A stretch of DNA of 64,000 bases from JAVBPR01 sp031549485 (lineage in GTDB: Bacteria > Bacillota > Clostridia > Oscillospirales > Feifaniaceae): assembly GCA_031549485.1 (NCBI GenBank), contig JAVBPR010000008.1, forward strand, positions 62,001 through 126,000. The letters are read 5' to 3'. A program made the position numbers and the translations under genes. Numbering within the stretch: position 1 is the stretch's first letter; every line of letters starts with the position of its first letter. Below, piece after piece: positions 25,148 to 33,610 of this stretch. The notes beneath the pieces were generated by a model, which was not told the DNA's origin, did not search any database, and worked only from the letters and a program-made list of their open reading frames with translations.

Positions 25148-28100
25148 ATGAAAAACAAATTTATTAAGTTAGCGGCTAAAATATTGGTCTTTGTAATTAT
25201 GCTGTCGCTGTTTCCTATAAATATCGCCGCGGCCGATAGCTGGGACGGTTCTGCTTCCGAGATTTGGACCGAAGGCGACGGCAGCGAGGGCACGCCTTAC
25301 GAAATCTCAACCGCGGCGCAGCTCGCCTATTTGAGCCGCAGCATTGTCGAAACCTATGAGATGTATGACGGTGTTCATTTTATTCTCACAGATGATATTG
25401 ATTTGAATTTTGAAGCGTGGGTTCCTATCGGCGGCAGTGAATATGTGCCGTTTTCCGGTATATTTGACGGAAACGGAAAAACTGTTAGCGGATTGACTGT
25501 CGATGACGACGGCTCGCTTGACTTATTCTGCGGCCTCGGCCTCTTCGGCTTTGCCGGAGAAAACAGTATAATAAAAAATTTGACCGTTTCCGGTTCGGTT
25601 GCCGGCGGCAATAACCGAAATGCCGGCGGCCTCGTCGGGGATTTCGCCGGGCAAATATTTAACTGCGCATCAAACGTCGAAGTCACCGCCGGAGAAGATA
25701 GCCAAGCGGGTTCAATAGTTGGCTACCTAAATTATACCGGCACAATTTTGAATAGTTTTTCAACATCAGACGCGGAATGCGGCGACCTAAATTCGGGCGT
25801 GAGCTATGCGGGCGGAATTGCCGGATACAATTCCGGCAAAATCAAGAACTGCTATTCCGCCGGAACTTTTACCGGCGGGACAGGCGCCGAAACGGCGGGC
25901 ATCGCTGGCAAAAACTCCGGTTCGATAGCCTCTTCATTTTCGATTAGTACCCCTATAAGCAATATTGAATATTCCGGTACCGAAACAGACTGCGCGGACT
26001 TTCGCGCCGTCGACATGATTATAAACGACGGGAACGAAACATTATTAGTTGACGCGCTAAATGCTTGGGTTAGCTCTCAAATTACGCAAGGACTTTGTGC
26101 GTGGCAGGAAGATAATGACACTGTCCCGACAAACGGAGGCTTCCCTTTATTTGCATCTGTTTTCGCTCCGGAATTTCCTCTTGGTGAAAACGGTGAGCTA
26201 TTTCCTGCTCCGTCTGATTACTGGAAAGACAATACCGCCGCAAGCTACGGCTCCGGGCAATATGACGGCACGGCAAAAACTTTGACCATCATGACAGCCC
26301 CGGAACTTGCTCTTTTCGCAAGCGAGGTCACCTCCGGCATCGACTATGCCGATTTTACCGTTACTCTCGGCGACAATATAAACCTTAGAGAGCACATTTG
26401 GGCCCCCGTCGGGGACAGCGCCAATATGTTCTGCGGCATATTCGATGGAGATTCCAATCTTATTTCCGGAATTTTTGTCGATAAAAATAGCGATTCATAT
26501 TTAGGCCTTTTCGGTTATACCGCACCGGGTTCGGAAATAAAAAACACAAAGGTTTCCGGAGTTCTTATCGGCAAATTTGTCGGCGGCGGCAGCATCGGCG
26601 GGATTGTCGGCGAAAGCATGGGCGATATAAACGAATGTCAATCATACTGCACAATTTACGCCGGGGATTATTTTAAGGCCGGTGGTTTGGTAGGAAGCAC
26701 ACAATCCGGCGCAATTTCTAAAAGCCTGGCTGCCGGTCACATATTTGCCGATAATGACACTTTTGCCGGCGGTCTTGTCGGAGATCTTTCTTCTTGCTCG
26801 GTCGATAACTGCTATTCGGCAGGTACTGTTACTGCGGGCAACGGTTCTAGTTGCTATGTCGGCGGACTTGTCGGATTTAACGGCGGCTACGGCGTTATTA
26901 CAAACAGCTATTCACTCAGCAATGTGTTCTCCGGAACAGATTCATATATCGGCGGGCTTGCCGGCTTTAACGGAAGCCGAATAGAAAACTGTTACGCCGC
27001 GGGAGAAGTTTTGGGCGGCGCGGGCTCCACGTCCGGCGGGCTCGTCGGACTGCACGACTCGATTGATTGTCGCTCGGCGGACGGCGTTTTTTACAGCTAC
27101 GCAAAATATGACTTAGCTCTTACCGGTCCGATTTTCGGCGATCATTATTACACTATTGAGGGTTGCGGCACCTTTGCAGACGCCGACGACCAAACTCTTG
27201 CGGTTATGGACGCAAACGGTTATGCAGATGACGGCGACGATCTTTTAGAAGCGCTTTGCGCATGGATTGATGATAACGGCACGTTTTCCGGATGGATTTC
27301 CGATGACAATAGTGTAAACGCCGGATATCCGCTGCTTGATTTAGCCACCGGCGGCGGCGTTCCCATTCCTGTTATTGAAACCGCCACTTTGTCAAACGGA
27401 ACTGTCGGAAGTTACAATACATGGATGCTTTTTGTAAAAAACAACATAACAGTTACATGGAGCATAACTTCCGGCTCGTTGCCCGCAGGGCTTACCCTTT
27501 CGGCATCCACCGGAATTATCTCAGGTACTCCCACAACCGCCGAAACCGCAGACTTCACAGTGACGGCAACTAATTTAAGCGGAAGCGATTCGAAAAATTT
27601 GCGTATAATTATCGACGGTGCGCCGCCTGTGATTACAAGCGTTTCGCCGCTCCTTGCCGGCACAATCGGCAGCGCATACAGCGTTACTCTTGCCGCGACC
27701 AGCGCCACCGCCGTTACATGGAGCGTAACCTCGGGCTCGCTGCCGGCAGGGCTTTCCCTCGCGGCATCCACCGGCATAATCTCGGGCACTCCGACCGCTG
27801 TCGGGACGTTAACCTTTACGGTCACCGCCACAAACGGCGCGCCCGCGCCCGACAATGCCGCGAGCAAATCTTTAAGCATTACTATAAACGATGTTCCGCC
27901 TGTAATTACAAGCGTTTCGCCGCTCCCCGGCGGCACTATTGACAGTTCGTACAGTGTTACGCTTGCTGCGACTAGCAACACCGATGTGACCTGGAGCATA
28001 TCCTCAGGCTCGCTGCCGGCAGGGCTTTCCCTTGCGGCATCCACCGGCATAATCTCGGGCACTCCGACCACTGTCGGGACGTCAACCTTTACGGTCACCG

Positions 28101-29680
28101 CCACAAACGCCGCGCCTGCGCCCGGCAATGCCGCGAGCAAATCTTTGAGTATTACTATAAACGATATTCCTCCGGTGATAGTTACCTCCGAAACACTTCC
28201 CGACGGCACCGAGGGTTCCGCGTATATTGCGGAGCTTACCGCGACCAGTAATACCGATGTGACCTGGAGCATATCCTCCGGTTCGTTGCCCGCCGGGCTT
28301 GCCCTTACGGCGTCCAGCGGAACTATCACCGGAGTTCCCACCGTTTCCGGAAGTTTTACTTTTACAGCAACGGCGACAAACGAAGCTCCCGCACCCGGCA
28401 ATACCGCAAGCAAAATTTTCACCGTTATTATTGCCGAGGCATCTTCCGGAGACGGCGGAGTGATTATTCTGCCGCCGAATGACCCGACGGGGATTCCGGT
28501 AATAATAAACGGGCAGCCTTATGACATCGGTCAGGTTGTTTTGTCGGGCGACACAGCGGTTGTATCGGTTCCGCAGAACTTGCTCGCTGCCGCGCTTGCC
28601 GCAAATCCGGGAAATGTAGTGATAAACGTTTCGACCTCTGCCGCCGCGCTTGACACAAAACTTTATGCAAATCAGATTTCCGAAGTTTCCCAAAACGGCG
28701 CCGCGATAACAATAGGCTTCGGCGGAGTTACTTATGAGATTACTCCGCAGGCAATAGATTTTGCAGATATGCTTGCCGCGCAAAATATAACCGATCTTTC
28801 GAATGTTGAAATTCATATCGGCATCCGCATTCTTTCACAATCTTCTCTTCCCGCAAACTCCGGAACTCTTGTAGTTCCGCCAATCGAATTTACCTTGACC
28901 GCAGTTTATCAAGGCCGCTCTTTTGAAATAAACGGTTTTGAAAGCTATGTTACAAGAAGAATCGGTTTGACCGAGGCGCAGGCCGCCGAAATCACCACCG
29001 CAGTCAGGCTCGGCCCCGGGCAGACGGTAGCTCATATTCCGACCAAAATTTTCAGCGAAAACGGCGTTTGGTACGCCGAATTCAAAAGTTTTTCCAACTC
29101 GGTTTACGCGCTTATTAAAAACAGCTGTTCATTTGATGATGTTATCGGAAAATGGTATAAAGATGACGTCAACGAAGCAGGCAGCAGAAAAATTATAAAC
29201 GGAATCGGAAACAATCTTTTCGGCGGCGACGCGGATATAACCAGAGCTGATTTTACCGCCATCGTTATAAACGCGCTCGGATTCGCTCCGTATGCTTCCG
29301 GCGATACAATTCCTTTTAGCGATGTTAATATAAATTCGGTTCATTATGATGCAATCTGCGCGGCATATAAAACAGGTCTGATAAACGGCAAAACTCCTAC
29401 TGCATTTGATCCAAACGCCAAAATTACACGGCAGGAAGCAATGGCTATTCTGGCGCGGGCAGCGGCTAAAATAGGATACGCCGGAAAAGAGGGGAACATC
29501 ACCGGCTTTGGCGATTACCAAGAGGTCGGCCTATGGGCAATAAATGCTGCCGAATTTTGCTTCGGCTCCGGGCTGTTTGTCGGTTCGGATAATATGCTTC
29601 GTCCCGCCGACAATATTACGCGCGGCGAAACGGCCGCTATCGCCCTCCGCTTGCTTCGAAACAGCGACCTAATAAATTAA
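25148..29680 (+). CDS. Giant SLH-anchored surface protein with GLUG and Ig-like repeats
   Basis: 1510 residues. Signal peptide (MKNKFIKLAAKILVFVIMLS, cleavage near AAA). Residues ~30-740 have repeated GLUG-type units (GGLVGDFAGQIFNC, GGIAGYNSGKIKNCYSAG, GGLVGFNGG..., IENCYAAGEV). Residues ~750-1100 hold four putative Ig (He_PIG) domains with the core GSLPAGLSLAASTGIISGTP. A further beta-rich region (~1110-1320) leads to three C-terminal SLH domains (SFDDVIGKWYKDDVNEAG, PFSDVNINSVHYDAICAAY, GFGDYQEVGLWAINAAEF). An adhesin displayed on the wall. Start at ATG 25148 with AGGGAGGG upstream. Confidence 0.9.
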   Translation: MKNKFIKLAAKILVFVIMLSLFPINIAAADSWDGSASEIWTEGDGSEGTPYEISTAAQLAYLSRSIVETYEMYDGVHFILTDDIDLNFEAWVPIGGSEYVPFSGIFDGNGKTVSGLTVDDDGSLDLFCGLGLFGFAGENSIIKNLTVSGSVAGGNNRNAGGLVGDFAGQIFNCASNVEVTAGEDSQAGSIVGYLNYTGTILNSFSTSDAECGDLNSGVSYAGGIAGYNSGKIKNCYSAGTFTGGTGAETAGIAGKNSGSIASSFSISTPISNIEYSGTETDCADFRAVDMIINDGNETLLVDALNAWVSSQITQGLCAWQEDNDTVPTNGGFPLFASVFAPEFPLGENGELFPAPSDYWKDNTAASYGSGQYDGTAKTLTIMTAPELALFASEVTSGIDYADFTVTLGDNINLREHIWAPVGDSANMFCGIFDGDSNLISGIFVDKNSDSYLGLFGYTAPGSEIKNTKVSGVLIGKFVGGGSIGGIVGESMGDINECQSYCTIYAGDYFKAGGLVGSTQSGAISKSLAAGHIFADNDTFAGGLVGDLSSCSVDNCYSAGTVTAGNGSSCYVGGLVGFNGGYGVITNSYSLSNVFSGTDSYIGGLAGFNGSRIENCYAAGEVLGGAGSTSGGLVGLHDSIDCRSADGVFYSYAKYDLALTGPIFGDHYYTIEGCGTFADADDQTLAVMDANGYADDGDDLLEALCAWIDDNGTFSGWISDDNSVNAGYPLLDLATGGGVPIPVIETATLSNGTVGSYNTWMLFVKNNITVTWSITSGSLPAGLTLSASTGIISGTPTTAETADFTVTATNLSGSDSKNLRIIIDGAPPVITSVSPLLAGTIGSAYSVTLAATSATAVTWSVTSGSLPAGLSLAASTGIISGTPTAVGTLTFTVTATNGAPAPDNAASKSLSITINDVPPVITSVSPLPGGTIDSSYSVTLAATSNTDVTWSISSGSLPAGLSLAASTGIISGTPTTVGTSTFTVTATNAAPAPGNAASKSLSITINDIPPVIVTSETLPDGTEGSAYIAELTATSNTDVTWSISSGSLPAGLALTASSGTITGVPTVSGSFTFTATATNEAPAPGNTASKIFTVIIAEASSGDGGVIILPPNDPTGIPVIINGQPYDIGQVVLSGDTAVVSVPQNLLAAALAANPGNVVINVSTSAAALDTKLYANQISEVSQNGAAITIGFGGVTYEITPQAIDFADMLAAQNITDLSNVEIHIGIRILSQSSLPANSGTLVVPPIEFTLTAVYQGRSFEINGFESYVTRRIGLTEAQAAEITTAVRLGPGQTVAHIPTKIFSENGVWYAEFKSFSNSVYALIKNSCSFDDVIGKWYKDDVNEAGSRKIINGIGNNLFGGDADITRADFTAIVINALGFAPYASGDTIPFSDVNINSVHYDAICAAYKTGLINGKTPTAFDPNAKITRQEAMAILARAAAKIGYAGKEGNITGFGDYQEVGLWAINAAEFCFGSGLFVGSDNMLRPADNITRGETAAIALRLLRNSDLIN
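27617..28435 (+). repeat. Three tandem 273-bp coding repeats (Ig-like units)
   Basis: Copies begin at 27617, 27890 and 28163 with an exact 273-base (91-codon) period. The first two are nearly identical in DNA over long stretches; the third is more diverged. A fourth, older copy lies just upstream. The near-identity at the DNA level points to recent duplication or gene conversion. Confidence 0.85.
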
Positions 29681-29733
29681 AAATCAAATATTCTATTATA
29701 GGAAAAGCAAATTTATCATGTGAGGTAAAATTC

Positions 29734-29930
29734 ATGAAACGCAGAGAATTTTTAAAGGCTGTCGGTATCGCCGGCGGTGCAGTCGCGGCGGCGAGCTTAA
29801 TAGGCCCTCTTCAAACAGCGGCGGAGCGGACGGAAATTGCATAATTAGCGGCAATATCTTTAATAAACATATCTTTTCAGGTCTGCCTACAAAAAAGATG
29901 GCTGACGGAAACTTGGGACTAAACACATAA
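29734..29930 (+). pseudogene. Remnant of a Tat-exported protein gene
   Basis: An ATG at 29734 preceded by TGAGG opens a frame with a clear twin-arginine signal (MKRREFLKAVGIAGGAVAAA, then SLIGPL). It stops at 29844 after 36 residues. From ~29796 the frame shifted by one continues to a stop at 29930 and reads NSGGADGNCIISGNIFNKHI, so a single frameshift would join the two into ~65 residues. No catalytic domain remains before the terminator at 29941. I read it as a decayed or truncated gene. A functional 36-residue peptide cannot be excluded. Confidence 0.55.
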
Positions 29931-29940
29931 TAAGCCAAAA

Positions 29941-29976
29941 AAAGAAGCGGCAAGGAATTCCTTGCCGCTTCTTTTT
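29941..29976. terminator. Bidirectional terminator
   Basis: Stem AAAGAAGCGGCAAGG with exact complement, 4-base loop, A-run before and T-run after. It serves both the plus-strand remnant and the SLH gene on the minus strand. Confidence 0.85.
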
Positions 29977-29992
29977 TATTTTACTTTAGGGA

Positions 29993-32743
29993 TTAATATG
30001 CCGGAACATCAAGAGCAACCTTTTCGCGATATACTTTTACGGTTGCGCCGGTTTTGTAAATTACATCAACCTGTGTATATAAAACGCCGTCCTCGACTAA
30101 ATCAAGGTCATAAGAAGTTATCGGATCAACGGGCGCAGTGGCCGCACGCGCTATATTTGACGAAACGCGAAGATTCTTTCCTGCTGTTACAACGCCGCCT
30201 ATAGTGGTTGTCGGAACGGTGCCGGAAATCACAGCATAGGGATCGCCGTCGTCGCTTTCCCAAAGCCAACCTTCCCAAATCTTATTTTTAATTAAATACA
30301 GCCCGGTGGTCGTTGTAAGCGGAATGTCGGTAGTTCCGTTGTTATAAAAGAAGCTTACTATAACATCGTTGCCAATAACTGCCGCCGCCGCATCATTTTG
30401 CGCAGAGCCGGGCGCTGATGTTAAGAGCGCCAAATATGCCGCATTTATATCATTCGGCACTAGAGTTGTCGGCATATCAAAGGTCATACCTTCGCGCAAA
30501 CTAAAATCAACAAAATCCTGCATCCAGTATTTGGTCGTGTCCGCAGCGTAGGTGTTGCTGAAGTGGAAGTTTGCCCTTGTCGCAAGATCGCGGATGACCT
30601 TTTCAGAATAGCTCACCGAAACGGTTGCCGAATCGTTGTAATTGGAATTTCCGACCGCTTTAATATTTATTGTGTAATCGCCCAGCGGCAGGTCAAGCGC
30701 GTAAATATCAAGCGAGCGGGTATCGGTCGTCGCATAGTTATACGGCGAGCCGACCGGATCATTACCGGAATCTTTTATAACTATTTGATAGGACGGCGCA
30801 TTGGTAAGCGCGTCCCAGGTAAATTTTCCGCTTGTTATTTTGCAGTTTTGCAGAGCGCCGAGATTTCTTTTCGGAACAGTTACATTTGACAGCGTTCCCG
30901 CCGAGGAATTGCGGAAATCCGAATTTGTGCTGTTTGACGCGACAACGGTCATCGTATACGTCCCCGGAGCATAAGTGGACAGTGAATATGAAATCGCGCC
31001 TGTCACGGTAACAGTTGCGTTTGTTCCTATTGTCACATAATATCTGTCTGCGTTTGTGATAGAATTCCAGCTCAGCGCGTCGGTTGCCGGATTATAGGTC
31101 AAAGCCGGCGCGGCGAGCTGTATTACCGAATACGGAATTGTTACCGTAGCCGAGTCATTATATGAGCTGTCGCCGGTGGCGTAAAGCGTGATACTATATG
31201 AGCCGACCGGAAGCGAAAGCGTGCGAATATCAAGTTGCAGCGGTCCCGCGGCGGCGATAGCATGGTCTGTTCCGTTTACGGTGGCGACATAGCCGGTCGC
31301 ATTTGCAAGCGCGTCAAAAGTCAGCACACCATTTGTTATTGCGGCATTTTGAATAGCGCCGAGGTTCAGTTTTGCGAGTATATTCAAAGTTGCGACATTC
31401 GAATCTTCAAACCCCGCGTCGTTTGAATGCGCCTTAACTGTGGCTGTATAATTGCCCGGCACAAAGCCCGTTTTTGTATATGAATTTGTTGTTACTTCGA
31501 CCGCCGGATCGGAGCCGAAAGTGACAAAATAACTGTCGGCGTTCGGAACAGCGTCCCATGTGAGGGTGCCGGTAGCGGAATTAAAGGCAAGGTTTGCCGG
31601 AGTCGCGAGAACTTCGCTTCCGCCGGTAGGTCCGCCGTCACCACCCGAGCCTCCGTTTCCTCCGGGAACGGTTGTGTCGTCAACAACTTCGCCATTCACA
31701 GCCGGAACAATTTTAAAAGTCGTATTATTAACGGTCACCGTTACCGTGCCGTCGCTGTTTTGAACACAGCTGTTTGCATTGCCCGAAAGGGAAAGCGTTC
31801 CGTTATTTGAATAAGAAATAATGAGCGGCTCGAACGAAACGGTTGCCTGCGAGTTTATAGCCAGTCGTTCTATCGAAGCTCCGCCGGAGATCACAACATT
31901 GATGTTTCCTGCGCGGCCGTCAACTACAATATCTTTCACGCTGCCGCGGTTAATATTTACATTTCCGCCCGAAAGCAAGAGCCTTCCGCCGACCGAAACA
32001 TTTTTAAGATTAGTTTCTCCTTTTGCCGCGCCCTCGGTGACCGAAAGATTGCCTGATACCACACCGTTTTCCACCGAAACACCGGCGCGGCGCACAACAA
32101 GCTGTTCAGACGATGCGGCAGTTCCGTTTTCGTCCATAATTGTTCCGAAAACATTCGAAAGAATTTGCGCCGTCTCGGCGCGTGTCAGCGTTCCTTTAGG
32201 ATTAATTTTCCCGTCCGCACCGGCGATAAATCCGTCATCTGCAAGCCCGGAAAGCGCGCCGCGCGCCCAAGGGGCAATCAAGCTGTCATCGCTGAAATTA
32301 GTTGCTTTTTCCGAATTTCCGGCGAGTTTATTGGCGCGCGCGACAAGAGTAAATGCGCGTTCGCGGGAAATAGATGTATCGGCGCCCGCCATATTGTCGC
32401 CGATGCCCTGGAAATATCCTACGGCGACAGCAGCCGAAATATCATTTGCATACCACGCATTTTTCGGAATATCGGTAAAATTTGCCGCCGTGCCGCTTAT
32501 ACCGGTAAAACCGAATGTGCGGTTTATCATAGCGCAAAGCTCGGAAACTTTTATATTGTCATCAGGACGCATGTCCCCGTTTTCGCCGAACATTATGCCG
32601 TATTCCGCGCATTTTTCAATAGCGGGAGTGCCCCAATGCCCATTATTATCGTTTGTGTCCGCCGCAAATCCGTAGGCCGGAAGCGAAACAATAATAAAAA
32701 CGGCGAGAACAATCATAGCGAGCTGTTTTATGTTTTTACGCAT
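29993..32743 (-). CDS. SLH-domain surface protein with fibronectin-like repeats
   Basis: 916 residues. Signal peptide (MRKNIKQLAMIVLAVFIIVS, ending near GFAA) followed directly by three SLH domains (~28-205: HWGTPAIEKCAEYGIMFG, FTDIPKNAWYANDISAAVAV, SDDSLIAPWARGALSGLAD). Next is a beta-rich region (~205-370) with a parallel-strand look, a Gly-rich hinge (GGNGGSGGDGGPTGGSE), and three or four Ig/fibronectin-like domains of ~95 residues, each with a core such as LTWDAVPNADSYFVTFG or LSWNSITNADRYYVTIG. The C-terminal ~190 residues are unassigned. It is anchored at its N terminus, the reverse of the neighbouring SLH proteins. AAGGAG before the ATG. Confidence 0.9.
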   Translation of the reverse strand: MRKNIKQLAMIVLAVFIIVSLPAYGFAADTNDNNGHWGTPAIEKCAEYGIMFGENGDMRPDDNIKVSELCAMINRTFGFTGISGTAANFTDIPKNAWYANDISAAVAVGYFQGIGDNMAGADTSISRERAFTLVARANKLAGNSEKATNFSDDSLIAPWARGALSGLADDGFIAGADGKINPKGTLTRAETAQILSNVFGTIMDENGTAASSEQLVVRRAGVSVENGVVSGNLSVTEGAAKGETNLKNVSVGGRLLLSGGNVNINRGSVKDIVVDGRAGNINVVISGGASIERLAINSQATVSFEPLIISYSNNGTLSLSGNANSCVQNSDGTVTVTVNNTTFKIVPAVNGEVVDDTTVPGGNGGSGGDGGPTGGSEVLATPANLAFNSATGTLTWDAVPNADSYFVTFGSDPAVEVTTNSYTKTGFVPGNYTATVKAHSNDAGFEDSNVATLNILAKLNLGAIQNAAITNGVLTFDALANATGYVATVNGTDHAIAAAGPLQLDIRTLSLPVGSYSITLYATGDSSYNDSATVTIPYSVIQLAAPALTYNPATDALSWNSITNADRYYVTIGTNATVTVTGAISYSLSTYAPGTYTMTVVASNSTNSDFRNSSAGTLSNVTVPKRNLGALQNCKITSGKFTWDALTNAPSYQIVIKDSGNDPVGSPYNYATTDTRSLDIYALDLPLGDYTINIKAVGNSNYNDSATVSVSYSEKVIRDLATRANFHFSNTYAADTTKYWMQDFVDFSLREGMTFDMPTTLVPNDINAAYLALLTSAPGSAQNDAAAAVIGNDVIVSFFYNNGTTDIPLTTTTGLYLIKNKIWEGWLWESDDGDPYAVISGTVPTTTIGGVVTAGKNLRVSSNIARAATAPVDPITSYDLDLVEDGVLYTQVDVIYKTGATVKVYREKVALDVPAY

Positions 32744-32930
32744 ATCACTTTCTCCTTTTTGAAAGTTACTTCTATCCTATAATAGCATATGTGACATTTT
32801 GTTTCAATGAAAAGCGCTTCACTTGCCATGATTATCGCTGGTAAACCGCAGTATTGATGGCTTTTATGGATAAGGATGGATTGAAATTTTCCATTAATTT
32901 GCGTTTTAGCGAAACCCTGTGAATCTGTCT
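32744..32930. other. Gene-free stretch upstream of the SLH gene
   Basis: AT-rich leader of the minus-strand SLH gene. It holds a diverged beginning of the tRNA-tail repeat, but no gene, RNA family or clear promoter that I can support. Confidence 0.4.
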
Positions 32931-33424
32931 CTTCGCTCGAGTTTCTCCTTAATCTATCGCTTTTACCATAACAAAAACCGCCCCTTTCGGGACGGCTTTT
33001 GTCAGTTATGCTTCGCTTGTTCGCTTCTCCTCGAATTTGACCCGCTGCCATCACGCGAAAAAGATGCACGCTTCGGTGCCTTTTTACGCGAGCATGTCCG
33101 CTTGCAAATTTTCGGGCGAACTGTGCTCAAAGCACACTATTCTTGGTACAGGTGACAGGAACTTCCACCCCACAAAACTGCGTTTTGCGGGGGCCCCGTG
33201 AACCTTTCGCTTCCGCTCAAGTTTCTCGCCAATCTATCGCTTTTACCATAACAAAAACCGCCCCTTTCGGGACGGCTTTTGTTATGGTACAGGTGACAGG
33301 ACCTTCCACCCCACAAAACTGCGTTTTGCGGGGACCCCGTGAACCTTTCGCTTCGCTCAAGTTTCTCGTCAATCTATCGCTTTTACCATAACAAAAACCG
33401 CCCCTTTCGGGGCGGTTTTTATTA
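32930..33424. repeat. Tandem repeats carrying copies of a tRNA-Leu 3' end
   Basis: Two ~140-bp units (33144-33284 and 33285-33424) each begin with TGGTACAGGTGACAGGA, identical to the 3' 17 bases of the adjacent tRNA-Leu on the complementary strand. They continue through a CCCCACAAAACTGCGTTTTG segment and end in a GC-rich terminator-like hairpin. A third, diverged copy of the second half lies at ~32930-33005. The units directly abut the tRNA gene. The pattern fits repeated duplication of a tRNA 3' end, as left by integrating elements or slipped duplication. Confidence 0.8.
33393..33420 (-). terminator. Terminator of tRNA-Leu
   Basis: Perfect hairpin AAAAACCGCCCC with loop TTTC, located directly after the tRNA 3' end on the minus strand and followed by T residues. 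Near copies occur in each upstream repeat unit. Confidence 0.8.
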
Positions 33425-33508
33425 TGGTACAGGTGACAGGACTTGAACCTGCACGTCGGGGACACTAGATCCTAAGTCTAGCGCGTCTGCCAATTCCGCC
33501 ACACCTGC
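33425..33508 (-). tRNA. tRNA-Leu (anticodon UAG)
   Basis: On the minus strand the sequence folds as a class II tRNA. The acceptor stem GCAGGTG pairs with CACCTGT, the D arm contains GGCGGAATTGGCAGAC, and the anticodon stem CTAGA/TCTAG encloses loop CTTAGGA, giving anticodon TAG (reads CUA/CUG). A variable arm follows, then the TPsiC arm GGTTCAAGTCC, and CCA is encoded at the 3' end. A terminator follows. Confidence 0.95.
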
Positions 33509-33573
33509 ATATGCAATGCTACAAATATCTGTTGCAACTTTTATATTATAACAGGTTATATCGAGTTAAACAA

Positions 33574-33600
33574 GAAGGGCGGGTAAAATACCCGCCCTTA
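33574..33600 (-). terminator. Terminator of the hybrid sensor kinase gene
   Basis: Stem AAGGGCGGGTA with its complement, 11 bases after the stop of the minus-strand kinase gene. It is flanked by an A/T-rich run on both sides. Confidence 0.75.
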
Positions 33601-33610
33601 AAATTTTTCC

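Noticed and set aside
27412..28422. 336-residue open frame on the minus strand
   Set aside because: It is antisense to the Ig-like repeats of the surface protein; its own repeats mirror those of the coding strand and there is no ribosome binding site.
32930..33424. Possible CRISPR array
   Set aside because: Unit is ~140 bp, contiguous without spacers, and contains tRNA sequence and a terminator.
33143..33465. Repetitive open frames on both strands
   Set aside because: They translate the tRNA-tail repeat units; no start signals and no protein-like composition.
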